Source: Roseiarcus fermentans (GTDB taxonomy: Bacteria; Pseudomonadota; Alphaproteobacteria; Rhizobiales; Beijerinckiaceae). From it: DNA of 64,000 bases. The notes under the pieces were generated by a model, which was not told the origin of the DNA, did not search any database, and saw only the letters and a program-made list of their open reading frames with translations. The translations under genes and the position numbers were made by a program. Of the stretch, positions 35,099-44,535 are shown piece by piece (the stretch's first letter is position 1; each line of letters begins with the position of its first letter). The stretch is from assembly GCF_003315135.1 (NCBI RefSeq), contig NZ_QNRK01000001.1, positions 193,458-257,457 of the forward strand, given 5' to 3'.

Positions 35099-36921
35099 GG
35101 CCGCAAAGCCGGCAGTTCGACGACGAAACGGGCGCCCGCGCCGTGCCGCGGCGGGTCGGCCGGACTCCCGTCCCCCGCATCGGCCGGACGGTTCGACGCC
35201 CAGATGCGTCCTCCGTGGGCTTCGACGATCTGCCGCGAGATCGAGAGCCCGAGCCCGGAGTTCTGCCCGAAACCCTGACCGGGCCGATCTGTGTAAAAGC
35301 GCTCGAATATCCGCTCGAGCGCATGCGGCGGAATGCCGGGGCCGTCGTCGTCGACCGTGATTACGACGCGCTCGTCGGGCGTTTCATCGTCCGCGGATGT
35401 CGGCGTTCGGGCGAGGGCCACCCGGACGGTCGCGCCCGGATCGGAGAAGGAGCAGCCGTTGTCGATGAGGTTGGTGACCACCTGTCCGAGGCGCGAATCG
35501 TGGCCGAGGACGAGGAACTCGGTCTCCGGGTGACGCCCGCGGCGGTTTTCGACCCGCAGCGCGATGTGCGTTCCGTTGGCGCGGGGCGAGTCCTGCGCCA
35601 TCGAGACGACGGTTCGCAGCAGCGCGGCCAGGTCGACGGGCGCGGCTTCCCCGCGCGCAAGCTCCGCATCGAGGCGCGACGCATCGGATATGTCCGAGAT
35701 CAGCCGGTCGAGGCGCCTCACGTCGTGCTGCATCACCGCGATCAGCCTGTCGCGCGACTGGCCGGTCTGCACGCGCGGAAGCGTCTCGAGCGCGCTCCGC
35801 AAAGACGTCAGCGGATTTTTCAGTTCGTGGGCGACATCGGCGGCAAAGCTCTCGATCGCGTCGAGGCGGCTGTACAGCGCCCTCGTCATTTCCCTGAGCG
35901 CGCCCGACAGGTGCCCGATCTCGTCGGTCCGCGAGGTGAAGTCGGGGATCTGCTGGCGTGATCGGATCCCGCGCCTGACCCGCTCCGCCGCGGTCGCAAG
36001 CCTCCTCACCGGCTCGGCGATCGTATTGGCGAGCGAAAGCGATAGAACGAGCATCACCGAAGCCAGCACCACGAAAAACCGAAAGATCGCCCAGCGTTCC
36101 GCGGCGATCACCCGGTCGATGTCCCCGCCTTGCGTCGACAGTTGCAACGCGCCGCGGGTCGCCATCATGTACTGGATCGGCACCGCGACAGAAACGATCG
36201 TCTCGCCCTCGTTGTTGATCCGTGCGGCGGCCTCGGTCCGTCCCTGGAGCGCCGCGGAAACCTCCGGAACCGATTTTCCGTCGACGAGCCACGGGTTCTC
36301 GGGCCGAGGCGCCGAGGGCGTGGCGAAAAAGTTGCGAACAGCGCCGGAAAGGCGGTCGAACGCCCCGCGGCGTTCGGCCGAATCGGGGAGATCGGAGCGC
36401 ACGACCGCGCCGTGCGCCGACAGGGAGCGCGAGTCCAGGAGCAAGCGCCCGTCGCTGTCGTAGATACGGGCTCGGGTGTGCGTGGGCGTCACGAGACGGT
36501 GGAGAACGGGGCCGATCCGCTCGGGATTGATGGAAAACTGAATCGCCTCATCGTCGCTCTGCGAGGGAGCGGCGGTTTGCCCCGGCGCGAGCTGCAGAAG
36601 TTTGTCCGGATCGATCGTGATCGAGTCGGTGTCCACTCCGGCGGAGGCCGCGACCGCGGCGGCGATGATCGCCGCCTGCGTCGTCAGGCTCTGCTCCCGC
36701 GCCGCGATGATGTCGGCGCGGAACTGATTCAGGAGCAGGAACCCGATCATCAGGACGACGAGTCCGCCGAGGTTCAGGACGACGATGCGTCGCGTCAGCG
36801 ACGACGAAAAGCGGGCGGTCAGGAGTCGCCACACGAATCGCGCCCTCGCCCTCGCCCACTGCCGTCGGGTCTTTTGGGGTGTCCCAGCTAGGATGCGATC
36901 ACGACCAATGTCTACGTTCAT
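35095..36921 (-). CDS. chvG: Sensor histidine kinase ChvG/ExoS
   Basis: This 608-residue kinase has two transmembrane helices (about 48-70 and 280-302) around a periplasmic sensor domain. A HAMP domain follows ('NTIAEPVRRLATAAERVRRG'), then the H-box 'SFAADVAHELKNPLTSLRSALETL', N box 'QVVTNLIDNGCSFS', G1 'VDDDGPGIPPHALERIFERFYTDRPG' and G2 'NSGLGLSISRQIVEAHGG'. The length, extra N-terminal region and position directly after chvI mark it as ChvG. It controls envelope, succinoglycan and acid responses in rhizobia through ChvI. Confidence 0.94.
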   Translation of the reverse strand: MNVDIGRDRILAGTPQKTRRQWARARARFVWRLLTARFSSSLTRRIVVLNLGGLVVLMIGFLLLNQFRADIIAAREQSLTTQAAIIAAAVAASAGVDTDSITIDPDKLLQLAPGQTAAPSQSDDEAIQFSINPERIGPVLHRLVTPTHTRARIYDSDGRLLLDSRSLSAHGAVVRSDLPDSAERRGAFDRLSGAVRNFFATPSAPRPENPWLVDGKSVPEVSAALQGRTEAAARINNEGETIVSVAVPIQYMMATRGALQLSTQGGDIDRVIAAERWAIFRFFVVLASVMLVLSLSLANTIAEPVRRLATAAERVRRGIRSRQQIPDFTSRTDEIGHLSGALREMTRALYSRLDAIESFAADVAHELKNPLTSLRSALETLPRVQTGQSRDRLIAVMQHDVRRLDRLISDISDASRLDAELARGEAAPVDLAALLRTVVSMAQDSPRANGTHIALRVENRRGRHPETEFLVLGHDSRLGQVVTNLIDNGCSFSDPGATVRVALARTPTSADDETPDERVVITVDDDGPGIPPHALERIFERFYTDRPGQGFGQNSGLGLSISRQIVEAHGGRIWASNRPADAGDGSPADPPRHGAGARFVVELPALRP

Positions 36922-36944
36922 GAGGCTCGCCCCGAGCCGCTCGC

Positions 36945-37643
36945 TCAGCCTTCTTTGAACCGGTAGCCGACGCCATAGAGCGTCTCGATCATCTCGAACT
37001 CCGGTTCGACGACCTTGAACTTCTTGCGCAGCCGCTTGATGTGACTGTCGATGGTGCGGTCGTCGACGTACACTTGGTCGTCGTAGGCCGCGTCCATCAG
37101 CGCGTTGCGGCTCTTCACCACGCCCGGCCGCGTCGCCAGCGCCTGCAGGATCAGGAACTCCGTGACGGTCAGCGTCACCGGCGTCCCGTCCCAGGTGCAG
37201 GTGTGCCGCTCCGGATCCATCTTCAGGCGCCCGCGCTCGAGGATCTTGGCTTCTGTCTCCTTCTGGGCGACGGCGTCCTTCGGACTCGAGCGGCGCAGGA
37301 TCGCCTTCACCCGCTCCACCAGAAGGCGCTGCGAGAACGGCTTCCGGATGAAATCGTCGGCGCCCATCTTGAGACCGAACAGTTCGTCGATCTCCTCGTC
37401 CTTGGAGGTCAGGAAGATCACGGGAAGGTCCGACTTCTGCCGCAAGCGGCGAAGAAGCTCCATGCCGTCCATGCGGGGCATCTTGATGTCGAAGATGGCC
37501 AGGTCGGGCGGGTTGGACTTCAAGCCTTCGAGAGCGGTCGCGCCGTCGGTGTAGGTCTGGATCCGGTAGCCCTCCGCCTCCAGCGACAGCGACACGGAAG
37601 TCAGGATGTTGCGGTCGTCATCGACCAGGGCGATCGTAGGCAT
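36945..37643 (-). CDS. chvI: Response regulator ChvI
   Basis: This 232-residue OmpR-type regulator has a receiver with 'ALVDDDRNI', phospho-Asp52 in '[13 protein letters not shown]', 'FLTSKDEE' and 'FIRKPFS', and a winged-helix effector ending '[35 protein letters not shown]'. The start is ATG 37643 on the minus strand, where the family begins '[10 protein letters not shown]'; the frame stays open upstream but no homology is expected there. It heads the chvI-chvG-hprK-EIIA-HPr operon. Confidence 0.95.
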   Translation of the reverse strand: MPTIALVDDDRNILTSVSLSLEAEGYRIQTYTDGATALEGLKSNPPDLAIFDIKMPRMDGMELLRRLRQKSDLPVIFLTSKDEEIDELFGLKMGADDFIRKPFSQRLLVERVKAILRRSSPKDAVAQKETEAKILERGRLKMDPERHTCTWDGTPVTLTVTEFLILQALATRPGVVKSRNALMDAAYDDQVYVDDRTIDSHIKRLRKKFKVVEPEFEMIETLYGVGYRFKEG

Positions 37644-37988
37644 GAGGTTTCCGTTGCATTCGAATCGCGCCGCCTGCTGGCGCGTGGGGCGCGGGCGCAC
37701 CATCATAACCGTTCGCGGCTGAAATGTGTTCCATTTCTGGAAAATCCCAGCGGCCGGTTCAGCGCGGTCGACAGGCTCCCCCACGGCGGTAAACGAGCCG
37801 CAGGCCGCCGTCTGGCGTCCCCTCTGCGCTATTTAGCGGCGTGCTCAAGAAAATCAAGGAGTTGGGTGCCTCTTTGGCGCAGTCGAGCAAGGGACCTGAG
37901 CTTATCGATAGGAAAGAGTATAATATTCGCTTGACCGTCGCACAGCTTGTGTTTCTGCTGCCGTCATCGCGTCAGCTCTGGAATCCTC
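37644..37988. promoter_or_regulatory. Intergenic region between chvI and hugZ-like gene
   Basis: This 345-base gap serves two divergent genes. TATAAT at 37919-37924 is a perfect -10 hexamer for the rightward gene, but no good -35 is seen at the right spacing. A CTGAGCTTATCGATAGG degenerate repeat half lies at 37895-37912. In rhizobia pckA usually sits beyond chvI; it is absent here. A rightward frame from 37841 gives no recognisable protein. Confidence 0.4.
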
Positions 37989-38726
37989 ATGGCGAAGCCT
38001 CCCGTCGATCCCGAAACCGTGCACGCCGAGGCCGTCGCCGACGCGAAGCGGCTGATGCGGCTCGCCCGCACCGGCGCGCTGGCGACGCTCGATCCGGCCG
38101 TGGGCGCTCCGCTGACGACCCTGGTCGGCGTGGCCAGCGACTTCGACGGCGCGCCGCTGTTCCTGATGTCGACGCTCGCGCGCCATACCCGGCATCTCGC
38201 CGCCGATCCGCGCGCCTCGCTGCTTCTCACCGAAGAGCGGGAGCGCGGCGACCCGCTGAACCATCCCCGCATCTCCTTGAACGGCCGCGTCGACAAGGCT
38301 TCGTCGCCGCACGTCCGCGCGCGCTACCTTCAGCGCAACCCGAAAGCGAAGCTTTACGCCGATTTCACCGATTTCGCCTTCTTCCGGCTCACCGTCGAGG
38401 CGGTTCACTTCAACGGCGGCTTCGGCCGGGCCGATCTGCTGACACCTGCCGACATCCTGATCGGCCGCGGGACGGAAACTGCGCTGGCGGAGGCAGAGAG
38501 CCGCCTGATCGACTGGGTCGGCGCGTTCGGAGACGAGGCGCTGGCGCGCCTCGTCGGCCACGAGGCGGGCGGCCGACAGGCTTGGCGGGCGGTCGGCCTC
38601 GACGCCGAAGGACTCGATTTAGCGGCGGGAGGGCGGCCTGCGCGCGTGCAGTTTGCCGCCGCGGCGAGCGACGAAGCCGAGTGGCGGGCGCATTTCGTCC
38701 GCGCGTCCGGCGCGCGTGCCGGATGA
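37989..38726 (+). CDS. HugZ-like / pyridoxamine-5'-phosphate-oxidase-fold protein
   Basis: This 245-residue protein has the split-barrel FMN-binding fold followed by a DUF2470-like C-terminus. Features are 'RLMRLARTGALATLD', 'GAPLTTLVGVASDFDGAPLFLMSTLARHTRHLAADPRASLLL' and 'DFAFFRLTVEAVHFNGGFGRA', which is the family's typical YxLxxxxxHxxGGFG element. Members bind haem (HugZ) or act as FMN oxidoreductases. The DUF2470 half is short. ATG 37989 is used. Confidence 0.87.
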   Translation: MAKPPVDPETVHAEAVADAKRLMRLARTGALATLDPAVGAPLTTLVGVASDFDGAPLFLMSTLARHTRHLAADPRASLLLTEERERGDPLNHPRISLNGRVDKASSPHVRARYLQRNPKAKLYADFTDFAFFRLTVEAVHFNGGFGRADLLTPADILIGRGTETALAEAESRLIDWVGAFGDEALARLVGHEAGGRQAWRAVGLDAEGLDLAAGGRPARVQFAAAASDEAEWRAHFVRASGARAG

Positions 38727-38774
38727 CCCGCGACTGCCGGACAAAGGCCGTTTCCCGCGACGGCGTCCGGAGCT

Positions 38775-39674
38775 TCAATCGCTTTCCGCGCCTTCGATCG
38801 CGCGGCGGTGCCTCGCCAGTTCGGCGCCGGCCAGATCCATGAACGCGCGAACCCGGGCCGAGCGGCGCAAATCCGAGTGGGTCAGGATCCATAAGCCCAG
38901 ATCCCATTCCCTGAGCGGCTGACCGAGACGCGCTAAGGACGTGTTCTGGTCCCCCAGGAAACAGGGCAGCGGCGCGGCGCCGAAGCCGGCGGCGACGAGT
39001 TCGAGCGCGGCATGCATCGAGTTCACGCGGGCTGCGAGTCGCTCTGGACGGATCGTGGCCTCGATCCACCGACGACCGACCGGCGGCCCGAAATCGTCGG
39101 AGAACCCGACGAACGGGATTGAGTCGACCGGCCCCGAGCCGATTTGCTCGGCATTGTCGCGCCGGCAATACACCCCCCACCGGACGGTGGAGATACGTCG
39201 GCCGACCAGGGTTTCGGGCGGATCGTTGGTCACCCGGATGGCAACGTCCGCATCCCGCTGCGACAGGTTCAGTTCCCGTTCCGACAGGATGAGGTCGGTG
39301 ACCACGCCCGGATTCTGCGCCTGAAACTGCGCGAGGATCGACGGTAGGAACCGCTGGCCGATCGCCTCCACGGTCGTCACGCGGAGCCGGCCCGTCGGCT
39401 TGACGTCCCGCCCGGCGACGCGCCGTTCGAACTCCACGATCGAATCGGCCATCACATTCGCGAGCGCGGTCATTTCCTCACCAGCGGCGGTCAGGTCGTA
39501 GCCCGCCCGCGAGCGCTCGAACAGCGGCGCGCCGACGGTGGCTTCGAGCGCCGCCAACCTTCGAAACACGGTCGAGTGGTTCAGGCCCAGCCTGGCGGCG
39601 GCCCCGGCGAGCGAGCGCGTGTCGGCAATCGCCTTGACCAGTCGGAATTCGTCCCAGCTCAGCGCCGAATCCAT
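38775..39674 (-). CDS. LysR-family transcriptional regulator
   Basis: This 299-residue protein has the LysR helix-turn-helix at residues 8-70 ('WDEFRLVKAIADTRSLAGAAARLGLNHSTVFRRLAALEATVGAPLFERSRAGYDLT') and a periplasmic-binding-like effector domain. ATG 39674 was chosen because the family start fits there; the frame extends upstream into tsaC. The target is unknown; it is not divergent with a metabolic gene. It follows tsaC on the same strand. Confidence 0.9.
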   Translation of the reverse strand: MDSALSWDEFRLVKAIADTRSLAGAAARLGLNHSTVFRRLAALEATVGAPLFERSRAGYDLTAAGEEMTALANVMADSIVEFERRVAGRDVKPTGRLRVTTVEAIGQRFLPSILAQFQAQNPGVVTDLILSERELNLSQRDADVAIRVTNDPPETLVGRRISTVRWGVYCRRDNAEQIGSGPVDSIPFVGFSDDFGPPVGRRWIEATIRPERLAARVNSMHAALELVAAGFGAAPLPCFLGDQNTSLARLGQPLREWDLGLWILTHSDLRRSARVRAFMDLAGAELARHRRAIEGAESD

Positions 39675-39774
39675 CGCACCGACAATCGGTTGCACCCCTT
39701 GTCGCTCACCCTGCCCCGCCGGTCGAGGCTTCGCAAGCCCGCCTGCCCGGCGACAAAGTCCTAGGACCCGGGGG

Positions 39775-40761
39775 TCAGAGGTCGCGCGGCGCCGCGGCGC
39801 GCCGCAGCCGATCGTTGATGGCGGCGCCGAGGCCGGACGCCGGAATGGGCGCCGTGGCGATGATTGATGCGCCCGACTGGTCCAGCGCCCGCAGCCAGGC
39901 GAACAGATTCGCGGCGGCCTCCACGAGATTTCCCCGCGGCGAAAGATCGAGGCGAGCGCGGCAGGGCGCGCCGGCGAGCGCGCCGTTGAAGTCGAGCGCC
40001 GCTTCCTCCGGCGAAACGGCGCGCGCCGCGAGCCGAAGCCGCGCATGGGGCGCGTAGTGCGAGACGAGCTGCCCCGGGGCGCGCGGCGCGTCCGGCGCGC
40101 CGGCGGCGCGCGTGGCGAGGGGGCGCCCGAGGGCCGCTTCGATCGCCTCGCGGGGCAGGGCGCCGGGGCGCAGCAGCGTCGGCCCCCCGTCGAGGCAGGC
40201 GACGATCGTCGACTCGAGCCCGTGCCGGCAGCGCCCGGCGTCGAGGATCCAGTCGATCCGGCCATCGAGGTCGGCGAGAACATGGTCGGCGTCGGTCGGG
40301 CTGACGTGGCCGGAGGCGTTGGCGGAAGGCGCCGCGAGCGGCCGGCCGGCCGCCTCGATCAGCGCGCGGGCGACGGGATGGTCCGGCGCGCGCAGCGCGA
40401 TCGAGTCGAGCCCCGCGCGGGCAAGGAGGCTGACCCTGCAGGTCGCCGCGGCCGGCAGGACCAGCGTAAGCGGCCCCGGCCAGAAGGCGCGCGCGAGCCG
40501 CTCAGCGTCGGCGTCGAATCTCGCCTGCTCTTTCGCCGACTCGACGCCGCCGACATGGGCGATCAGCGGATTGAAGGTGGGACGACCCTTCGCCGCGTAG
40601 ATCCCGGCGACCGCCTCGTCCGAGGTCGCATCCGCGGCGAGACCGTACACGGTCTCGGTCGGCATCGCGACGAGGCCGCCCCGGCGAAGGCATTGCGCCG
40701 CCGCCGCGATCGCCTCGGGCGTCGCGAAACTGCGTTCGGTCGTTCGGCGATTGCCCGCCAT
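39775..40761 (-). CDS. tsaC: L-threonylcarbamoyladenylate synthase (TsaC/Sua5)
   Basis: This 328-residue protein makes threonylcarbamoyl-AMP for t6A at tRNA position 37. The YrdC domain has 'RRGGLVAMPTETVYGLAADA', 'KGRPTFNPLIAHV', 'FWPGPLTLVLP', 'APSANASGHVSPTDADHV' and 'RPGALPREAIE'. A linker 'PGQLVSHYAPHARLRL' leads to the C-terminal Sua5 domain. The longer Sua5 form is present, not the short TsaC type. An acyl-CoA dehydrogenase gene diverges to the right. Confidence 0.93.
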   Translation of the reverse strand: MAGNRRTTERSFATPEAIAAAAQCLRRGGLVAMPTETVYGLAADATSDEAVAGIYAAKGRPTFNPLIAHVGGVESAKEQARFDADAERLARAFWPGPLTLVLPAAATCRVSLLARAGLDSIALRAPDHPVARALIEAAGRPLAAPSANASGHVSPTDADHVLADLDGRIDWILDAGRCRHGLESTIVACLDGGPTLLRPGALPREAIEAALGRPLATRAAGAPDAPRAPGQLVSHYAPHARLRLAARAVSPEEAALDFNGALAGAPCRARLDLSPRGNLVEAAANLFAWLRALDQSGASIIATAPIPASGLGAAINDRLRRAAAPRDL

Positions 40762-40868
40762 ACTTGCTTCCCATCGCAGCTTTGCGTGAATGGTCGCTAT
40801 TTAAACGCGCTCGGGTTTGGCTTATCAAGCGGCGCAACGATGCTGGATGAACGCGCGGAGGAACCCCG

Positions 40869-42659
40869 ATGACCTACCGATCCCCTGTCTCAGATATCCT
40901 GTTCTCCCTCAAGGCCGTCGCGGGCCTGCCGGAGCTGATCGCGGGGAAGCTGGACGGGGACTTCGACTGGGACACCCTCGCCTCCGTGATTTCCGAGGCC
41001 GGCCGATTCGCCACCGAGGAGATCGCTCCGCTCAACCGAACCGCCGACACCGTCGGGGCGGCTTACGAGAACGGCGCCGTGACGACGCCTCCCGGCTTCG
41101 CCGACGCCTATCGGCGCTGGGCCGAGGCCGGATGGGGCGGCGTCTCCGCCCCGGCCGAGTTCGGCGGCATGGGCCTGCCGCACCTCGTCAATGTCGCCTG
41201 CACGGAGATCTGGAACGGCGCCTCGATGGCCTTCGCCCTCTGCCCGCTCTTGACCGAGGGCGCGATCGGCGCGCTCAAGACCTACGGCGCGCGCGAACTC
41301 CTTGACCGCTACCTGGAGCCGATGATCGCCGGACGCTGGACCGGCACGATGAATCTGACCGAGCCGCAAGCGGGGTCCGACCTCAACGCGGTCAGGACGC
41401 GCGCCGAGCGCGCCGACGACGGAGCCTACCGTCTGTTCGGCCAGAAGATCTTCATCACCTATGGCGAGCACGACATGGCCGAGAACATCGTCCATCTCGT
41501 GCTCGCCCGACTGCCCGGCGCGCCGGCCGGCACCCGGGGACTGTCGCTGTTCCTCGCGCCGAAGTTTCTGGTCGACGCGGACGGGACTTTGGGCGCTCGC
41601 AACGACGTGCGCTGCGGCAGCATCGAGCACAAGCTCGGCATCCACGGCTCGCCGACCTGCGTGATGATCTTCGGGGAGAACGAAGGCGCCAAGGCCTGGC
41701 TCGTCGGCGAGGAGAACCGTGGACTCGCGGCCATGTTCGTCATGATGAACGCGGCCCGGCTCGCCGTCGGCACGCAGGGCGTGGCCATCGCCGAGCGCGC
41801 CTATCAGCAGGCGTTGGAATACGCCCGCGAGCGGCGGCAGGGCCGCAGCGGCAAGGGCGGCGACGGCATGGCGCCGATCATCGAGCACCCCGACGTGCAG
41901 CGCATGCTGATGACGATGAAGGGCTACGTCCACGCGGCGCGGGGGATCTGCCACCTGACCGCCGCGGCGCTCGACCTCGCCAGTCATGGGCGGACGGAGG
42001 AGGAGCGAACGGAGGCCGCCAATCGCGCAGCGCTCCTGACCCCGATCGCCAAGGCGTTTTCGACCGACCTCGGCGACGAGGCGGCGTCGCTCGGTGTGCA
42101 GGTGCACGGGGGCATGGGGTTCATCGAGCAGACCGGCGCTGCGCAGCACATGCGCGACTCCCGGATCGCCGCGATCTACGAGGGCGCGAACGGCATCCAT
42201 GGCATCGATCTCGCGCTGCGCAAGCTGCCGCTCGCCGGCGGAGCGACCGTGCGCAACCAGATCAACTGGATCTACGATGTCGCCCGGGCCGTTTCGGAGA
42301 GCGGCGGCGGCGCTTTCGGCGCGACGGCCGGACGGCTCTCGGAGGCGGCCGAGGCCCTCGACGGGGCGACGAGAGAAATGCAGAAGTGGCTGGCGAGCGA
42401 CAGCGAGTCGGCGCTTGCGGGCGCGTCTTCCTATCTGCGCCTGTTCGGCCTGACGCTCGGCGCCGCCTGCCTCGCGAAAGCGGGACTCGCGGGGGAGGCG
42501 CTCGCCGCCGACGGCGACGCGAGCGAACTCCCCCGCGTGGCGCTCGCCCGCTTCTACGCCGAGAAGCTCCTGCCGGTCGCGCCCGGTCTCGCCCGCTCGA
42601 TCGTCTCGGGCGCCGCGCCGCTCAGCGCCTACGAAGCCGTGCTGGCGGACGCGATATGA
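40869..42659 (+). CDS. Acyl-CoA dehydrogenase (DmdC-like, long form)
   Basis: This 596-residue FAD enzyme is of the long subfamily related to 3-methylmercaptopropionyl-CoA dehydrogenase. It starts with 'MTYRSPVSDILFSLKAV' and has 'MNLTEPQAGSDLNAVRTRAER', 'FITYGEHDMAENIVHLVLARL', 'SIEHKLGIHGSPTCVMIF' and 'GGMGFIEQTGAAQHMRDSRIAAIYEGANGIHGIDL', with the catalytic Glu in 'YEGANGI'. The C-terminal domain extends to residue 596. It overlaps an enoyl-CoA hydratase start, forming a two-gene beta-oxidation unit. The acyl chain is unknown. Confidence 0.93.
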   Translation: MTYRSPVSDILFSLKAVAGLPELIAGKLDGDFDWDTLASVISEAGRFATEEIAPLNRTADTVGAAYENGAVTTPPGFADAYRRWAEAGWGGVSAPAEFGGMGLPHLVNVACTEIWNGASMAFALCPLLTEGAIGALKTYGARELLDRYLEPMIAGRWTGTMNLTEPQAGSDLNAVRTRAERADDGAYRLFGQKIFITYGEHDMAENIVHLVLARLPGAPAGTRGLSLFLAPKFLVDADGTLGARNDVRCGSIEHKLGIHGSPTCVMIFGENEGAKAWLVGEENRGLAAMFVMMNAARLAVGTQGVAIAERAYQQALEYARERRQGRSGKGGDGMAPIIEHPDVQRMLMTMKGYVHAARGICHLTAAALDLASHGRTEEERTEAANRAALLTPIAKAFSTDLGDEAASLGVQVHGGMGFIEQTGAAQHMRDSRIAAIYEGANGIHGIDLALRKLPLAGGATVRNQINWIYDVARAVSESGGGAFGATAGRLSEAAEALDGATREMQKWLASDSESALAGASSYLRLFGLTLGAACLAKAGLAGEALAADGDASELPRVALARFYAEKLLPVAPGLARSIVSGAAPLSAYEAVLADAI

Positions 42660-43414
42660 GCGCGGGCGTCGAGGTTCGGCGCGAGGGGGCGGTTCTCGTC
42701 GCCGCCTTCGCGCGCCCAGAGAAGAAGAACGCGATCACCGGCGCCATGTACGAGGCGCTGATCGAGGCGTTCGACACGGCCGGACGCGACCCCGACATCG
42801 GCGCGCTGGTGCTCGCGGGCCGCGGCGGCGTCTTCACCGCTGGCAACGACATCGCCGACTTCCTGTCGTTCGCCGCCTCGGCGCGTGACTTCGCGACCCT
42901 TCCCGCCGCGCGCTTCATTGCCCGGCTCGCCGAGTTCGAGAAGCCGCTCCTGGCCGCGGTCGACGGTCTCGCGGTCGGCGTCGGAACGACGCTGTGCTTC
43001 CATTGCGACCTCGTCTACGCGACGCCGGCGGCGCGGTTCCACATGCCCTTCGTCGATCTCGGCCTCGTCCCCGAAGCCGGCTCGTCGCTGCTCGTCCCGC
43101 AGCGGTTCGGGCGAGCGAAGGCGGCCGAGGTCCTGATGCTCGCCGAGTCGTTCGACGGCGAGGCCGCGCTCGGTCTCGGTCTCGTCAACGCGCTCGTCCC
43201 GCCGGAGGCGCTTCTCGCCCACGCCACCGCCAAGGCCGCGGCGCTCGCCGCCAAGCCACGGTCGGCGCTGATGACGACGCGCCGCCTCCTGCGCGGCGAT
43301 CCGGCGGCGCTGAAGGCGCGCATGGCCGAGGAGGGCGCCGCCTTCGCCGCCGCGCTGGCGTCTCCCGAGGCGCGGGCGGCGTTCATGGCTTTCATGGCCG
43401 GCGCGAAGCGATAG
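42656..43414 (+). CDS. Enoyl-CoA hydratase/isomerase family protein
   Basis: This 252-residue crotonase-fold protein has 'RPEKKNAITGAMYEALIEAF', the oxyanion-hole loop 'LAGRGGVFTAGNDIADF' and 'KPLLAAVDGLAVGVGTTLCFHCDLVYATPAARFHMPFVDLGLVPEAGSS'. The glutamate in 'GLVPEAGSS' is at a catalytic site. The first Glu of typical hydratases is not obvious, so it may be an isomerase or other crotonase. The start overlaps the acyl-CoA dehydrogenase stop (ATGA). Confidence 0.9.
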   Translation: MSAGVEVRREGAVLVAAFARPEKKNAITGAMYEALIEAFDTAGRDPDIGALVLAGRGGVFTAGNDIADFLSFAASARDFATLPAARFIARLAEFEKPLLAAVDGLAVGVGTTLCFHCDLVYATPAARFHMPFVDLGLVPEAGSSLLVPQRFGRAKAAEVLMLAESFDGEAALGLGLVNALVPPEALLAHATAKAAALAAKPRSALMTTRRLLRGDPAALKARMAEEGAAFAAALASPEARAAFMAFMAGAKR

Positions 43415-43596
43415 CGGCGAGCGCCCCTCTCGCCGGTGGGCGACGGCGGCGCCGACCGGCTGGACGTCTGGCGGGACGAGCGCCGCACCCGGCTCTGGAG
43501 ACGCGCGGAATCGACACCTTGCCGCGTCCGCCTGAAATCGGTTAGCCACAAGTCGGAATCCCGCGCGCCTGGCGCTGCTTTCCAAGGGGGGCTTCC

Positions 43597-44535
43597 GTGA
43601 CCGAGCTCGACGAACGCATAGACCTCTTCGAAACCCCGCGCGACTGGCTGCGTCACGCGATCGGCCGCTTCCGCGCCGCAAACCTGTCCTTCGGTCACGG
43701 AGCGACGACGGCGCTCGACGAGGCGGCCTATCTCATCCTCGAAGGGCTGCATCTTCCGATCGACACGCTCGACCCGTTCCTCGACGCCAAGCTGCTCAGA
43801 AGCGAGCGGACGCGGCTCGACGCGTTGATCGAGGCGCGCGTGACCACGCGCAAACCCGCCGCCTATCTCGTCAACCGCGCCTACATCCAGGGCGTCCCCT
43901 TCTACGTCGACGAGCGCGTCATCGTGCCGCGCAGCTTCATCGGCGAACTCCTGATCACCACCTTGTCCGACGACGAGTCTCCAATCGACGATCCGGAGGA
44001 CATTTCCAGCGTCCTCGACCTGTGCACCGGCGGCGGCTCGCTCGCCGTCCTCGCCGCGCGGGTCTTTCCCAACGCCGCGATCGACGCCGTCGACCTGTCC
44101 GCCGACGCGCTCGCCGTCGCCGAGCGCAATGTCGTGGAGCACGGCCTCGCCGACCGCATTCGCTTGCTCGAGGGGGATCTGTTCGGTCCGCTCAAGCACG
44201 AGCGTTACGACCTGATCCTGACCAATCCGCCCTATGTCGACGCGGAGTCGCTCGCCGCCTTTCCGCCCGAATACGCGGCCGAGCCGCGCATGGCCCATGC
44301 GGGCGGCGAAGACGGCCTCGACGTCGTGCGGCGCATCCTGGCCGAGGCGCCGCGGCGCCTGACCGAGGACGGCGCCCTGATCTGCGAGATCGGCCAGGGC
44401 CGCGACCGTCTCTTGAGCGAGTATCCCGACCTTCCGTTCGTCTGGCTCGACACAGAAGACAGCGAGGGCGAGGTCTTTCTCTTGCGCGCGTCGGATTTCG
44501 GCGCTGCGAGGCCCCGGGCGAAGAAGAAGGGCTAA
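43597..44535 (+). CDS. prmB: Ribosomal protein uL3 N5-glutamine methyltransferase
   Basis: This 312-residue SAM-dependent enzyme methylates a glutamine of ribosomal protein L3. It has the class-I SAM motif '[20 protein letters not shown]' and the NPPY substrate motif '[43 protein letters not shown]', which fits PrmB and not PrmC. GTG 43597 follows AAGGGGGG. It converges with ccrM and overlaps its stop by four bases. Confidence 0.92.
   Translation: MTELDERIDLFETPRDWLRHAIGRFRAANLSFGHGATTALDEAAYLILEGLHLPIDTLDPFLDAKLLRSERTRLDALIEARVTTRKPAAYLVNRAYIQGVPFYVDERVIVPRSFIGELLITTLSDDESPIDDPEDISSVLDLCTGGGSLAVLAARVFPNAAIDAVDLSADALAVAERNVVEHGLADRIRLLEGDLFGPLKHERYDLILTNPPYVDAESLAAFPPEYAAEPRMAHAGGEDGLDVVRRILAEAPRRLTEDGALICEIGQGRDRLLSEYPDLPFVWLDTEDSEGEVFLLRASDFGAARPRAKKKG

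Noticed and set aside
37841-37988. GTG-started frame beginning 'LKKIKELGASLAQSSKG' before the HugZ-like gene
   Set aside because: It runs on in the wrong frame through the HugZ-like gene with no homology, and part of it is a degenerate repeat.
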